Shown: positions 9,006-17,856, counted from the stretch's first letter. The stretch: 64,000 nucleotides of DNA from CAVPNY01 sp963706905 (GCA_963706905.1 CAVPNY010000025.1:1-64000); one strand, 5' to 3'. A program made the numbers and translations. The notes: generated by a model not told the origin, from the sequence alone.

Positions 9006-9034
9006 TTGACAATATAGAACATATGTGCTATTTT
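9006..9034 (+). promoter_or_regulatory. Promoter with LexA-like operator (transglycosylase gene)
   Basis: TTGACA (9006-9011) and TATTTT (9029-9034) are 17 bases apart. The spacer carries GAAC-ATAT-GTGC (9017-9028), one mismatch from the SOS-box palindrome. The whole 29 bases align closely with the minus-strand promoter at 8941-8969, so the two divergent genes appear to be controlled by the same repressor. Confidence 0.7.
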
Positions 9035-9084
9035 ATCACTCTTCTTCGTTTTCCAGCACGGGTTTTGATTGATCAGGAGGTACT

Positions 9085-9726
9085 ATGGGATCGCTTAGGA
9101 ATTACGTCGTTCTGGGAGCTTTTATCGGAAGCTTATTATTAGCGTCATTTGCGAATAAAGTTACTGCAAGTGTCGCCTTTCCTTCAATGGATGCAACCTC
9201 TAAAGTGATGTCAGAATCGGATGACGAAACTCAGGTTCAGCCATCTACTGATATCCAGGAGAAACCCAAGAAGAAGAAAAAAGAGAAAAAGGCAATTGCA
9301 GATTATAAATGTAAATTGAGTTCGGATTACCCCGAAAGCATTGATCAATGGTGCAGCCAAATTACATATTATTCAGAACAAAAAAATCTTGATCCTGACC
9401 TGATTGCAGCCGTCATGTTACAAGAAAGTGGCGGTAATCCTACTGCTTACTCGACGAGTGGCGCAGTCGGATTGATGCAAGTGATGCCTAGAGATGGGAT
9501 CGCCTCATCTTTCCAGTGCGTGAATGGACCATGTTTCGCCAACCGTCCCTCTTCTCAGGAACTTCAAAATCCAGAGTTCAATGTCGAGTATGGAACGGGA
9601 ATGCTTTCAGGCCTGGTGAGCAGGCATGGCAACGTCCGAGATGCCTTACGCGCCTATGGACCAATGGATGTTGGTTATTATTATGCGGATAAAGTGCTGG
9701 GCATCTACCAGGCCTATAGTAAGTAG
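9085..9726 (+). CDS. Lytic transglycosylase (SLT domain), secreted
   Basis: This enzyme cleaves peptidoglycan glycan strands in the cell wall. Residues 1-29 form a signal peptide or membrane anchor. A Lys-rich linker (KPKKKKKEKKA) leads to the SLT domain at about 78-210: catalytic Glu in MLQESGGNP, then AVGLMQVMP and NVEYGTGML. Two Cys pairs may form disulfides. AGGAGG lies 4 bases before the ATG. Its 3' end, encoding RAYGPMDVGYYYADK, is repeated in diverged form at 19480-19566 beyond the integron array. Confidence 0.88.
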   Translation: MGSLRNYVVLGAFIGSLLLASFANKVTASVAFPSMDATSKVMSESDDETQVQPSTDIQEKPKKKKKEKKAIADYKCKLSSDYPESIDQWCSQITYYSEQKNLDPDLIAAVMLQESGGNPTAYSTSGAVGLMQVMPRDGIASSFQCVNGPCFANRPSSQELQNPEFNVEYGTGMLSGLVSRHGNVRDALRAYGPMDVGYYYADKVLGIYQAYSK

Positions 9727-9917
9727 GCCATACTGAGTTATCAGGTCTCAGGAATGCGCCCAAAGGTGCACAACACCCCAATCCAATTCAACCTAGTGCT
9801 CCATCCAAAAGGTTTTGTTAGGCAGCACGATTTGATCAAGATCTGGAACAGCTCGACAAATTCCGTGTAAGGATTAAATATCCATACAAGAGCAGGGACA
9901 AGCCTGAACAAACAGCC

Positions 9918-10836
9918 TCACTCATCCAGCGGGCTGCGCACGGCCTGAGGCCCGCGGTTGAGCACGTGGGTGTAAATCATTGTCGTGCTGAGGTCTTTGT
10001 GTCCGAGAAGCTCCTGAACCGTGCGGATATCGTAGCCGGCTTCGAGCAAATGGGTAGCGAAGCAGTGACGCAAGGTGTGCGGGCCGACCGGTTTGACCAG
10101 CCCGGCTTTTCGGGCGGCTGCACGGATGGCCTTCTGCAGGCCGCTCTCATCCACGTGGTGGCGCCTTTCAATTCCGCTGCGAGGATCGACCGAGCGCTTA
10201 GAAGCGGGAAACACCCACTGCCATCCCCATTCATGGGCAGCATTTGGGTATTTACGCTCCAAAGCAAAGGGAAGGTACACATTCCCAAATCCATCTTGAA
10301 GATCGTCTTCGTAGATCAGCCTGACATGGCGCAGGTGACGTTCCAGGTTCGCCGTTAAGCTTTCCGGTAATAACGTGAGGCGATCTTTCTCGCCCTTGCC
10401 ATCTCGAACGACAATCTGGTGCAGCTCAAAATCCAGGTCTTTGATCCGCAGGCGGACACACTCCATCAAACGCAACCCACAACCGTATAAAATCTGGGCC
10501 ATCAAGAGATGAATGCCAGTCATCTCTGCCAACAGCCGGCGGGTCTCTGCTTTGGATAAGACAACAGGCAAATGCTGGGGAGCTTTGGCGCGCGATGCCT
10601 GGATATTCCCATCTAATTCGATTTGTAAGACCTCTTTATAAAGAAAGAGAAGCGCTGAGAAGGCCTGGTTTTGAGTGGAAGCTGCTACCTTGCCATTTAC
10701 TGCCAGATCAGTAAGGAAAGACTCTATTTCTGATTTCCCCATTTGAGCCGGGTGGCGCTTGTTATGGAAGAGAATGAAACGCCTGATCCAATTGACATAA
10801 GCATCTTCCGTGCGGATGGAATAATGTTTTCGACGG
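9918..10836 (-). pseudogene. intI: Integron integrase IntI, copy lacking its true 5' end
   Basis: This is a tyrosine recombinase that joins cassettes at attI/attC. It has the full catalytic set: Arg in GCGLRLMECVRLR, HTLRH, the LLGHKD His and MIYTHVLNRG Tyr. The IntI-specific patch ALERKYPNAAHEWGWQWVFPA is present, as is the typical end VRSPLDE. What is missing is the first 17 or so residues: at about 10837 the sequence switches, through the tandem duplication, into the other copy in a different frame. The frame stays open to 10961, but those residues (MIFRMVLGM...) are out-of-frame readings of the duplicate. It has no promoter of its own. Catalytic parts look sound, so activity from an odd start cannot be ruled out. 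Confidence 0.85.
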
Positions 10837-11491
10837 AGGATCGACCGAGCGCTTAGAAGCGGGAAACACCCACTGCCATCCCCATTCATGGGCAGCATTT
10901 GGGTATTTACGCTCCAAAGCAAAGGGAAGATACACATTCCCAAAACCATCCTGAAGATCATCTTCGTAGATCAGCCTGACATGGCGCAGGTGACGTTCCA
11001 GGTTCGCCGTTAAGCTTTCCGGTAATAACGTGAGGCGATCTTTCTCGCCCTTGCCATCTCGGACGACAATCTGGTGCAGCTCAAAATCCAGGTCTTTGAT
11101 CCGCAGGCGGACACACTCCATCAAACGCAACCCACAACCGTATAAAATTTGGGCCATCAAGAGATGCATGCCATTCATCTCTGCCAACAGCCGGCGGGTC
11201 TCTGCTTTGGATAAGACAACAGGCAGATGCTGGGGAGCTTTGGCGCGCGAGGCCTGGATTTTCCCATCTAATTCGATTTGTAAGACCTCTTTATAAAGAA
11301 AGAGAAGCGCTGAGAAGGCCTGGTTTTGAGTGGAAGCTGCCACCTTGCCATTTACTGCCAGATCGGTAAGGAAAAACTCGATTTCTAATTTCCCCATTTG
11401 AGCCGGGTGGCGCTTGTTATGGAAGAGAATGAAACGCCTGATCCAATTGACATAAGCATCTTCCGTGCGGTTGGAATAATGTTTTCGACGG
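10182..11491. repeat. 655-bp tandem duplication inside intI
   Basis: Positions 10182-10836 and 10837-11491 align end to end without a gap and differ at 17 positions by eye (about 97% identity). The junction at 10836/10837 joins the codons for SVDP of one copy to those for RRKHYS of the next. Such a direct repeat can collapse by homologous recombination and give an intact gene. Confidence 0.93.
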
Positions 11492-11541
11492 ATCACCTGG
11501 CGAACCTGGTCGAGGAGTTTTGGAGAGGTAAAATCTCGCAT
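10762..11541 (-). pseudogene. intI: Integron integrase IntI, copy truncated at the C-terminus
   Basis: This copy keeps the genuine start (MRDFTSPKLLDQVRQVIRRK) next to the attI zone and runs through the first catalytic Arg and the IntI patch up to FPASKRSVDP. At about 10837 it enters the duplication junction and reads 24 out-of-frame residues before a stop. It therefore lacks HxxR, the second His and the nucleophilic Tyr and cannot be active. It differs from the other copy at 17 of 655 aligned bases by my count. Recombination between the repeats would restore one complete gene. Confidence 0.87.
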
Positions 11542-11675
11542 GCTGGTTGATTCCTTGTATAATATTTAGCAGATATTAACCAATATATTGGGTTATCCGG
11601 CAATTTCAGATATAAATTATAGCATGGAAAATACTATAATTAAATTATTATACGGAAATGTCCGTTAACTAATTG
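11542..11675 (+). promoter_or_regulatory. Presumed attI and cassette promoter region
   Basis: This AT-rich stretch lies between the intI start and the first cassette, where attI and the cassette promoter Pc sit in known integrons. It has several TATAAT/TATTAT-like words on both strands (for example TATAAT at 11559-11564) and ends with GTTAACTAATTGTTAGC at 11664-11680, a candidate recombination core. The exact crossover cannot be fixed by eye because neither core fits GTTRRRY perfectly. Confidence 0.5.
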
Positions 11676-11698
11676 TTAGCGGGGCAGAAGGCAAATAC

Positions 11699-12078
11699 GT
11701 GCGAAGCCGCGAAATACAGAAACTCATTGATGCCGTCGAAGCCGTGCACGGACCGGTGGTATGTACGGTTCGGACCCGTCCGAGGAACACGGCACATGCT
11801 TCAAGGTTGCTGGCATTCCAGTTACGATTTCGGTGCACACGCAGGATGGACGTCTTCCATCCGGCCAGTTCGATATCCAGATAGAAGGAGTGCCACCGGG
11901 CGACTACATCTTTGCGACGGTCTTGCCCCTGGAAGCGCTTATGGAACACATAGCACGATTACGCGGTTCCCGAAGATCAGTGGCCGGGATTTTAAGATGC
12001 CCGCTAACAAGCCGTTGCAGCGGACGGTCGCCTTCAGCGCCCGCCGCTGAACGGCGAACCGTTAGGCGCGTGCGGTAA
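11699..12078 (+). pseudogene. Cassette 1: unknown gene, probably frameshifted
   Basis: I do not recognise this protein. A GTG at 11699 opens VRSREIQKLIDAVEAVHGPVV, which looks like real coding sequence. Near 11760 the plausible frame changes by -1 to one that reads EEHGTCFKVAGIPVTISVH and FDIQIEGVPPGDYIFATVL and runs into attC1. The second half alone could start at the ATG 11761. It is the cassette closest to attI, hence the most recently acquired or best expressed if the array is active. Confidence 0.4.
12002..12067 (+). repeat. attC site 1
   Basis: Outer boxes CGCTAAC (12002-12008, two mismatches) and GTTAGGC (12061-12067) flank complementary halves around GCAGCGGAC and CGCCGCTGAA. Length 66 bases, a typical short attC. 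Confidence 0.75.
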
Positions 12079-12089
12079 ACGAGTTGTGT

Positions 12090-12857
12090 ATGAATACAAA
12101 TAAACTTATTGAAACCTGGAAGCATGAAGAACAACAGCCCTTCGTCGGATGGGATTTTTCCTATCTCGATGGTCGAATGATAGAAGAACAGGCCCCCTGG
12201 TCCTATTCTTCCAGAGCGGCTGAGTTGATGAAAAAAGCTTCATCGGTGGTTGACTTGGGCACAGGTGGTGGCGAACGGTTTCTAAAACTGCACAAGTATT
12301 GGCCCCCAAAAGTTGTAGTAACAGAAGAGTACCCTCCCAACTTTCGATTGGCAGCAGAACGGCTGGTGCCTCTTGGCGTTCAAGTGGTAGATGTACCCCT
12401 AACTGACATTGGTTCAATACCCTTTGCCAGTGGCGAGTTTGATCTCGTTTTAAATCGCCATTCCGGCTTCAATTCCAAAGAAGTGGCTCGGATCCTTGCA
12501 CCAGATGGCACATTCTTAACTCAACAAATTCATGGCATGTGGGCACATGATTTATTGGCAGCTTTTGATACCCGGCCTCAATGGCCCAATGCAACTCCAC
12601 AAAAATATGTGCCTGAATTAGAGGCTGCGGGGCTTACCATCGTCAATACACAAGAATGGTCAGGCCGGTTGTCGTTCACAGATGTTGGCGCAATCGTCTA
12701 TTACTTGAAAGCCGTTCCTTGGTTCGTGCCAGGATTTTCAGTGGAAACGCACGCAAAGTACTTGTTCGCCCTTCAGCACCGGCTAGAAAGTGGCGAAAGC
12801 TTAACCTTTGTTGCTAGAAAATATCTCCTTGAGGCGCATAAAGGACCGCAGTCCTAG
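12090..12857 (+). CDS. Cassette 2: class I SAM-dependent methyltransferase
   Basis: A probable methyl transfer enzyme; substrate unknown. The SAM-binding motif I is VVDLGTGGGERF (about residues 53-64), with an acidic end of the second strand (VVTEEYPPN) and a DLVLNRHSGF motif. The ATG at 12090 is chosen over an in-frame TTG at 12084. There is no clear ribosome-binding site, as is common in cassettes. It ends 20 bases before attC2. The frame is intact over 255 residues. Confidence 0.8.
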   Translation: MNTNKLIETWKHEEQQPFVGWDFSYLDGRMIEEQAPWSYSSRAAELMKKASSVVDLGTGGGERFLKLHKYWPPKVVVTEEYPPNFRLAAERLVPLGVQVVDVPLTDIGSIPFASGEFDLVLNRHSGFNSKEVARILAPDGTFLTQQIHGMWAHDLLAAFDTRPQWPNATPQKYVPELEAAGLTIVNTQEWSGRLSFTDVGAIVYYLKAVPWFVPGFSVETHAKYLFALQHRLESGESLTFVARKYLLEAHKGPQS

Positions 12858-12877
12858 GGAGATAGCTGAAGTAAAGC

Positions 12878-12953
12878 GCCCAACAACCGGCTCAAGGCTG
12901 ACGGCGGCTTTGCCGCCAAGGGTACGCCGCGTCGCAGGTCGCAATCGTTAGGC
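12878..12953 (+). repeat. attC site 2
   Basis: The boxes GCCCAAC (12878-12884) and GTTAGGC (12947-12953) enclose the hairpin GACGGCGGC/GCCGCC. Length 76 bases. Confidence 0.85.
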
Positions 12954-13031
12954 TTCTTTCAGGGCTCCTTGCTCATTCGCCGCCGCAGCTTAGCCGGAGC
13001 GTTGGGCAGTTCCTTGCACAATAAGGTATGT

Positions 13032-13790
13032 ATGAAAACCAAAAACATTGTTACGGTTTTTCTTGTCGCTTTCGTCTTGGTTTCGTGTGCGCCAGCGGCT
13101 AAAGTCGTTCCAACAGAAACTGCTATTACAATTTTAACATTATCACCTGTTCCGCCGACGCCTACGATTACACCGACTCCAACACTGACGATTGACGACA
13201 TTAGAGCCATTATTTATGCGTCCAATCCTAAATCGCCACAATATGACCCGAAGTCTACTGTCTACGCAGAATTTCCCGAAGTGATAAAACGGCTTTCCAC
13301 AATGGCAAATGCAGTTGACGCCGCAGGCGATTTAGCGATTGCAATTACCTATCCTCGTCAGGACTCCTACATCGCGGCGCAGGCTCTTATTTCTCTTGGT
13401 CCTGACATAACATCAACAACAATAGTGACTCTTTTTGGTAACTTGGATTCAAGTAATCTTCACAATCTGAAACCTGACGCCGTTATTTATTCGATTGTTT
13501 TGTTAAGTAGTACAGGCAAGGGGGCATCATGTGCTGTTGGAAATATTGGGCCTCTGTTGTGGAATCCTGACTCAAGGGTTCGTTCTGCGGCAGCGTTTGC
13601 ACTGGAAAGAATTACCGAACAAGACTTTATTGCAGGCCAGTACGAAATCGAAATTACTCCCTCTTTTATGGCAAATTCAATATTCGCTGATGAACCAGAA
13701 GGAAGTATTACTGGAAAAGCGAGAGAATGGTGGAACAAACGAGGCTCAAAAGTAAAATGGCATTCGAGTTATGGTCTCTGCGACCCTTAA
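13032..13790 (+). CDS. Cassette 3: lipoprotein with HEAT-like repeats
   Basis: The start MKTKNIVTVFLVAFVLVSCAPA gives a short signal peptide and lipobox LVSC, so the product is probably exported and lipid-anchored. A Pro/Thr-rich spacer (PVPPTPTITPTPT) follows. The body has helical-repeat features: SYIAAQALISLGPDI and RVRSAAAFALERIT are typical HEAT/PBS-lyase-like units. The role is unknown; such repeats bind proteins. The ATG at 13032 is selected because upstream codons lie before the signal peptide. Ends 20 bases before attC3. Confidence 0.75.
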   Translation: MKTKNIVTVFLVAFVLVSCAPAAKVVPTETAITILTLSPVPPTPTITPTPTLTIDDIRAIIYASNPKSPQYDPKSTVYAEFPEVIKRLSTMANAVDAAGDLAIAITYPRQDSYIAAQALISLGPDITSTTIVTLFGNLDSSNLHNLKPDAVIYSIVLLSSTGKGASCAVGNIGPLLWNPDSRVRSAAAFALERITEQDFIAGQYEIEITPSFMANSIFADEPEGSITGKAREWWNKRGSKVKWHSSYGLCDP

Positions 13791-13809
13791 CTTCTTTACA
13801 GAAAAAACT

Positions 13810-13934
13810 GCCCAACACCAGCTCCAGGCGACAGCGGCTCCGCCGCTGAGGGGATGCACCCGGCCAGAAGTGGCGCGATAATTGCCGTGGAATCTCCCCC
13901 GTCCCGCCGCTGCCGTTGAGCCAGACCGTTGGGC
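13810..13934 (+). repeat. attC site 3
   Basis: The boxes GCCCAAC (13810-13816) and GTTGGGC (13928-13934) are fully complementary. The inner half-sites CAGCGGC/GCCGCTG are shared with attC10, suggesting a common source pool. Length 125 bases. Confidence 0.88.
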
Positions 13935-13971
13935 GGCATTACTCGAATGAAAGTGTATCAAGGAGTTCGTC

Positions 13972-14609
13972 ATGAATAACGCAAAGAATTCCATTAATCC
14001 CAAGAAGATGGTTGAACAAGGATATGATAAGGTAGCTTCCGATTACGCTTGTCTTGAAGGGGAGATAAAATGGCCGCGTATGCAATGGCTCAAGAAATTA
14101 CTGAACCATCTGGAACCAAGATCATCCGTTCTCGATCTAGGTTGTGGGTCGGGTGATCCAGCAGATATTGAAATTGCAAAGAAACATAAGGTTACAGGGG
14201 TTGATATTTCTCAGACGCAGATCAATCTTGCTCGCCAAAAAGTTCCTAATGGTCATTTCATTCATGGAGATGCTGGTTCTGTAGATTTCCCATCAGCTTC
14301 CTTTGATGCCGTCATATCATTTTACACCTTGGAACATATACCACGAGAAGAACATGGAAGTGTCTTAGGGCACATTTATCAATGGCTCAAAGCAGGAGGC
14401 TTTTTGCTGATTAGTATGGAAGCTGGAGATTACGATGATTTACGGGTAATTGGCTGGGCGTTCCGATGTTCATTAGTTCCTTCAATCCCGAAATGATGAA
14501 ACAGTTGGTCGTCCATGAAGGATTTGATGTGCTCGAAACCGCCATCGAGACCCAGATGGAAGGGAAGACTGAGATACCTTATCATTGGATACTTGCCCGC
14601 AAGCCATGA
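13972..14609 (+). pseudogene. Cassette 4: SAM-dependent methyltransferase, frameshifted
   Basis: Motif I VLDLGCGSGDPADIEIA and the strand ending FDAVISFYTLEHIPREEH identify a methyltransferase. Near 14448 the frame shifts by -1: the open frame ends in GWAFRCSLVPSIPK, but the next frame carries the expected TGNWLGVPMFISSFNPEM and runs to LARKP at 14609. The length is 3n+2. The first 160 residues alone would keep the SAM pocket but lose the end of the fold. Next to attC4. Confidence 0.75.
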
Positions 14610-14625
14610 GCAGGAATACCATGCC

Positions 14626-14749
14626 GCCCAACACCGGCTCCACATGACCGCCTTCGGCGTGGGTATGCGGCGGCCACTTGGCAGAAGATGTGATTTTCAG
14701 AGTTAGTTGTCTTGCTATAATCGGCGGCAGGTGAGCCAAACCGTTGTGG
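14626..14749 (+). repeat. attC site 4 with degenerate right box
   Basis: The left box GCCCAAC (14626-14632) is perfect and the left half resembles attC3 and attC10. The right box reads GTTGTGG (14743-14749), off the GTTRRRY consensus, though the adjoining half-site GAGCCAAACC is conserved. Recombination at this site is probably weak. Confidence 0.7.
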
Positions 14750-14821
14750 CTCTTGCGCATTGCGCGGTTTGTTGAAATGATTTGAATTATAGACAACACT
14801 GGACATAGAAGGAGATTCAGT

Positions 14822-15395
14822 ATGGCTCACTTGATTTACTCGGCAATCTTGTCACTCGACGGCTACATTGAGGACAGGGACGGCAACTTTGATTGGTCAA
14901 GCCGGTCTGGGGAGTGACAGTTGTTCTTCAATAACCTCGAACGGACGGCCGCAAACATATGTCTTTGACGACGAATGTATGAGACCATGATGGTTTGGGA
15001 GACCGACCCGAACTTAGCTGCGGACTCCCCACTCACGCAAGACTTTGGGCAGATCTGGCAAGCAGCCAACAAAATCGTGGTTATCCAAGGCGCTGGCGGA
15101 TGCATTCAAACTCAATACGCAGATTGAGCGAAACTTCAATCCAGAAGCAATTCGACAATTGAAAAAGGCTGTCGAGCATGATATCCTCATAGGTGGTCCC
15201 GAGCTTGCTGCTAACGCCTTTCGATCCGGGTTGATCGACGAGTGTCATCTGTTCCTCACACCGATCATAGTGGGAGGCGGCAAACCATCCCTGCCTGACA
15301 AGGTTCGATTGGAGCTCGAGCTTTTGGAGGAACGCCGCTTTAGCAATGGTACAGTTTACCTCCGTTATCAAGCAACGCAAGGAAGAGCCACCTAA
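14822..15395 (+). pseudogene. Cassette 5: RibD/DHFR-like reductase, multiply broken
   Basis: The start MAHLIYSAILSLDGYIED and the end (DILIGGPELAANAFRSGLIDE, TPIIVGGGKPSL) belong to the dihydrofolate-reductase-like family typified by the RibD C-terminal domain. Between them the frame is lost several times: a stop at about 14916, a shift near 14975 before MYETMMVWETDPN, and another near 15080. This is clearly non-functional as written. The family reduces pteridine/ribityl-type substrates with NADPH, but many members have no known substrate. Confidence 0.75.
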
Positions 15396-15521
15396 CGATG
15401 CGTGCAGCTGACGGTGGGTGGGCCGCACAATTTTTAGCCTTTTTCGTGGCATTGGGTTTTCGCCGTTTCGACAGCGAGCCCACCCTCCTACCCACCGCAG
15501 CTAACGCGAGCCGTTAGACCG
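15390..15521 (+). repeat. attC site 5
   Basis: The boxes ACCTAAC (15390-15396) and GTTAGAC (15515-15521) both fit consensus. The half-sites GGTGGGTGGGC and GCCCACCC form a long stem. Length 132 bases, overlapping the stop of cassette 5. Confidence 0.78.
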
Positions 15522-15559
15522 CAGGAAACGCCCCCAGCGCACTAGGAAAGGAGAAGGAC

Positions 15560-16087
15560 ATGGCTAAGCTCGTGTTCGGAATGAACCAGTCCCTGGACGG
15601 GTACGTCGACCATATGGCGTTCACGCCAAGCCCAACGCTATTTCGCCACTTCATCGAGGAGGCTCAGGGGCAGGCGGGTAGCTTGTACGGCCGGAGAATG
15701 TACGAAGTCATGCGCTACTGGGACGACGACCATCCTGAATGGGATGCAGCGGAACACGCATTCGCGGCGGCGTGGCGGAACCAGCCGAAATGGGTCGTCC
15801 GCGCTCGTTGAAGTCGGTGGGCCCCAACGCCAAGCTTGTTGAGGACAATCTTGAGAGCGCGATCCGCGAACTGAAGGCCGAGCGCGACGGAGAGATCGAA
15901 GTTGCTGGCCCGGACTTGGCGCACAACCTAACCAAACTTGGCCTGATCGATGAATATCGAATTACCTGCATCCCATCGTGCTTGGTCACGGCAAGCCATA
16001 TTCGCCGGACCCCGGCCGCCGCTCCGCCTTGTTGCTAATGATCGGATCGACGAGGCTGTGATCAGGTTGACTTATGCTCCTGCTTGA
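15560..16087 (+). pseudogene. Cassette 6: RibD/DHFR-like reductase, frameshifted twice
   Basis: It begins MAKLVFGMNQSLDGYVDHM with AAGGAG upstream. The first frame stops at 15811 and the homologous reading continues in a second frame (KLVEDNLESAIRELKAERD, EVAGPDLAHNLTKLGLIDEY) and then a third (HPIVLGHGKPYF) to 16087. Together these form one complete RibD/DHFR-like protein similar in type to cassettes 5 and 8 but clearly different in sequence. Non-functional as written. Confidence 0.75.
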
Positions 16088-16107
16088 TCTCGCGACTCTC
16101 AGGAAAG

Positions 16108-16137
16108 TAATTGCCGCTGCAATCCGGAGCGTTAGGC
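16108..16137 (+). repeat. attC site 6, right half only
   Basis: TTGCCGCTGCAATCCGGAGC followed by GTTAGGC (16131-16137) matches the right half of attC8. No left box GCCTAAC is present in the 20 bases between the cassette-6 stop and this half; the nearest likeness is GCTAAT at 16034. Cassettes 6 and 7 may therefore now move as one unit. Confidence 0.6.
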
Positions 16138-16178
16138 CGTGACTGAATCTATTCACACCCGTAAGGAGATTTTCCGCA

Positions 16179-16925
16179 TTGGATATTCCACGGATCTTCA
16201 ACATCACTGAGAGTGCTCACCGCATCCACAACCCGATCACACCCGAAAAGCTCGCCACTCTCGGCGCGGCGCTGCGTCTGGAATCGGGGGCCCGAGTGCT
16301 CGACCTCGGCAGCGGTTCGGGGGAGATGCTGTGCACCTGGGCACGCGATCACGGCATCATCGGCATCGGCATCGACATGAGCCAGTTGTTCACCGAGCAA
16401 GCGAAACTCCGTGCTGAAGAACTCGGCGTCGCCGATCAAGTCAAGTTCATCCATGGCGATGCTGCCGGCTATGTCTCTGACGAGAAGGTCAGTGTGGCAG
16501 CCTGTATCGGTGCCACCTGGATCGCCGGGGGAGTCGTCGGCACTATCGAGCTTCTGGCGCGGAGCCTGCGCACCGGAGGGATCATCCTCATCGGCGAACC
16601 CTACTGGCGGCAGTTACCGCCGACGGAAGATGTTGCCAGGGGGTGTCATGCCAACTCGATCTCCGACTTTCTCATGCTTCCAGAACTTCTCGCTTCTTTC
16701 GACCATCTTGGCTACGACGTCGTTGAAATGGTTCTGGCTGACCAAGACGGCTGGGACAGATACGAGGCGGCCAAATGGCTCACCATGCGCCGATGGCTTG
16801 AAGCCAATCCCGACGACGAGTTCGCGAAAGATGTTCGAGCCAAACTGACCTCGGAACCCGAGCGCTACGCCGCTTACACGCGTGAATACCTGGGCTGGGG
16901 TGTGTTCGCGCTGATGCCGCGGTGA
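16179..16925 (+). CDS. Cassette 7: class I SAM-dependent methyltransferase
   Basis: The 248-residue protein has motif I VLDLGSGSGEMLCTW (about 40-54), GIGIDMSQ and KFIHGDAAGY, followed by the region EPYWRQLPP. The substrate is unknown. The TTG at 16179 is chosen because AAGGAG lies 10 bases upstream and the fold starts here. The frame is intact. About 135 bases between its stop and attC7 hold no recognisable gene. Confidence 0.82.
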   Translation: MDIPRIFNITESAHRIHNPITPEKLATLGAALRLESGARVLDLGSGSGEMLCTWARDHGIIGIGIDMSQLFTEQAKLRAEELGVADQVKFIHGDAAGYVSDEKVSVAACIGATWIAGGVVGTIELLARSLRTGGIILIGEPYWRQLPPTEDVARGCHANSISDFLMLPELLASFDHLGYDVVEMVLADQDGWDRYEAAKWLTMRRWLEANPDDEFAKDVRAKLTSEPERYAAYTREYLGWGVFALMPR

Positions 16926-17062
16926 TGCGTTGGCACATCCGGCGGATCGTCAACGGCTGTGCCGCGCAACAGCTGGTGGCTCGCCGAGATGTGATTGCGC
17001 CTGAATTTATTTCTGATGGTCTAGTTATCCGTGCAATCAACAGAAAGCTCTGTCTCAAGCAG

Positions 17063-17122
17063 GCCTAACAATTCATTCAAGCCGACGCCGCTTCGCGGCG
17101 CGGCTTAATTCAGGCGTTAGGC
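17063..17122 (+). repeat. attC site 7
   Basis: Perfect boxes GCCTAAC (17063-17069) and GTTAGGC (17116-17122); the central stem AAGCCGACGCCG/CGGCGCGGCTT is strong. At 60 bases it is a textbook attC. Confidence 0.93.
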
Positions 17123-17150
17123 CGACGTACAAAATCAGGAGAGATGCATC

Positions 17151-17789
17151 ATGACCAAAGTTTTCGTGAACATCGGACTTAGCCTTGACGGCTACATGGC
17201 GCCGGAAGGGATGACCATTGAGAATTGGGAGAAGCCTGAGTACAAGAACTGGGGTGCCAAGTGGGGTGAGCTGATGGCCTGGATCATTAATCAGCAGTAC
17301 ATCCGCGAGAACCTCAAGCTCGGACCAGGGGGAGAGACCGGTCCGGTCAATGACATGGTTCGTAACACCACGGAGCGCATCGGCGCCAACATCATGGGCA
17401 AGCGAATGTTCGAGCAAGGCGAGGTCTCATGGCCCGAGGAGGCTCCGTTTCACACTCCAGTATACGTTCTTACCCACGAGAAGCGCGAACCTTGGGTCCG
17501 GCCGGGCGGGACGACATTCTACTTCGTCAACGACGGCCCGGAGAGCGCCCTTGAGCAGGCTAGAGAGTCTGCGGGCGGTCGTGATATTCGCATCGCGGGT
17601 GGAGCGGACGTGATCCAGCAGTACTTGAACATGGGAGTCATCGACGAGCTAGAAATCGCCCTGGCACCCGTGCTGTTCGGTGGTGGGAGACGTCTGTTCG
17701 AGAACCTGCACGAGGCCGTGCCGCAGTTTCGAATTGATAAGGTCTTCGATAGTCCAACTGCCACACACTTGCGCTATGTGCGTGAGTGA
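17151..17789 (+). CDS. Cassette 8: RibD/DHFR-like reductase
   Basis: An intact 212-residue member of the dihydrofolate-reductase-like (RibD C-terminal) family, probably NAD(P)H-dependent. The N-terminal strand FVNIGLSLDGYMAPEG, NIMGKRMFEQG, the DIRIAGGADVIQQYL helix and the LAPVLFGGGRRLFEN end are family hallmarks. CAGGAGAG precedes the ATG. Of the three such cassettes in this array it is the only one with an open frame. It is not a recognised trimethoprim-resistance DHFR; the length and motifs fit the RibD-type group. Confidence 0.85.
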   Translation: MTKVFVNIGLSLDGYMAPEGMTIENWEKPEYKNWGAKWGELMAWIINQQYIRENLKLGPGGETGPVNDMVRNTTERIGANIMGKRMFEQGEVSWPEEAPFHTPVYVLTHEKREPWVRPGGTTFYFVNDGPESALEQARESAGGRDIRIAGGADVIQQYLNMGVIDELEIALAPVLFGGGRRLFENLHEAVPQFRIDKVFDSPTATHLRYVRE

Positions 17790-17793
17790 GGTG

Positions 17794-17856
17794 GCCTAAC
17801 AACCGGTTGCAGCGGACGGCCCGCAAGCGGCCCGCCGCTGAACCGGAGCGTTAGGC
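17794..17856 (+). repeat. attC site 8
   Basis: Perfect boxes GCCTAAC (17794-17800) and GTTAGGC (17850-17856) with arms CCGGTTGCAGCGG and CCGCTGAACCGG. Length 63 bases; nearly identical in plan to attC1. Confidence 0.93.

Noticed and set aside
9918..11541. Two independent phage-type integrases
   Set aside because: Both frames derive from one integron integrase by a tandem duplication; the IntI-specific patch and array argue against phage, and no phage genes are present.
11542..11675. Exact attI crossover point
   Set aside because: GTTAACT and GTTAGCG both deviate from GTTRRRY, so no single position can be supported by eye.
17151..17789. Trimethoprim-resistance dihydrofolate reductase cassette
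   Set aside because: The motifs and 212-residue length fit the RibD C-terminal-type family, not the classical dfr gene cassettes.
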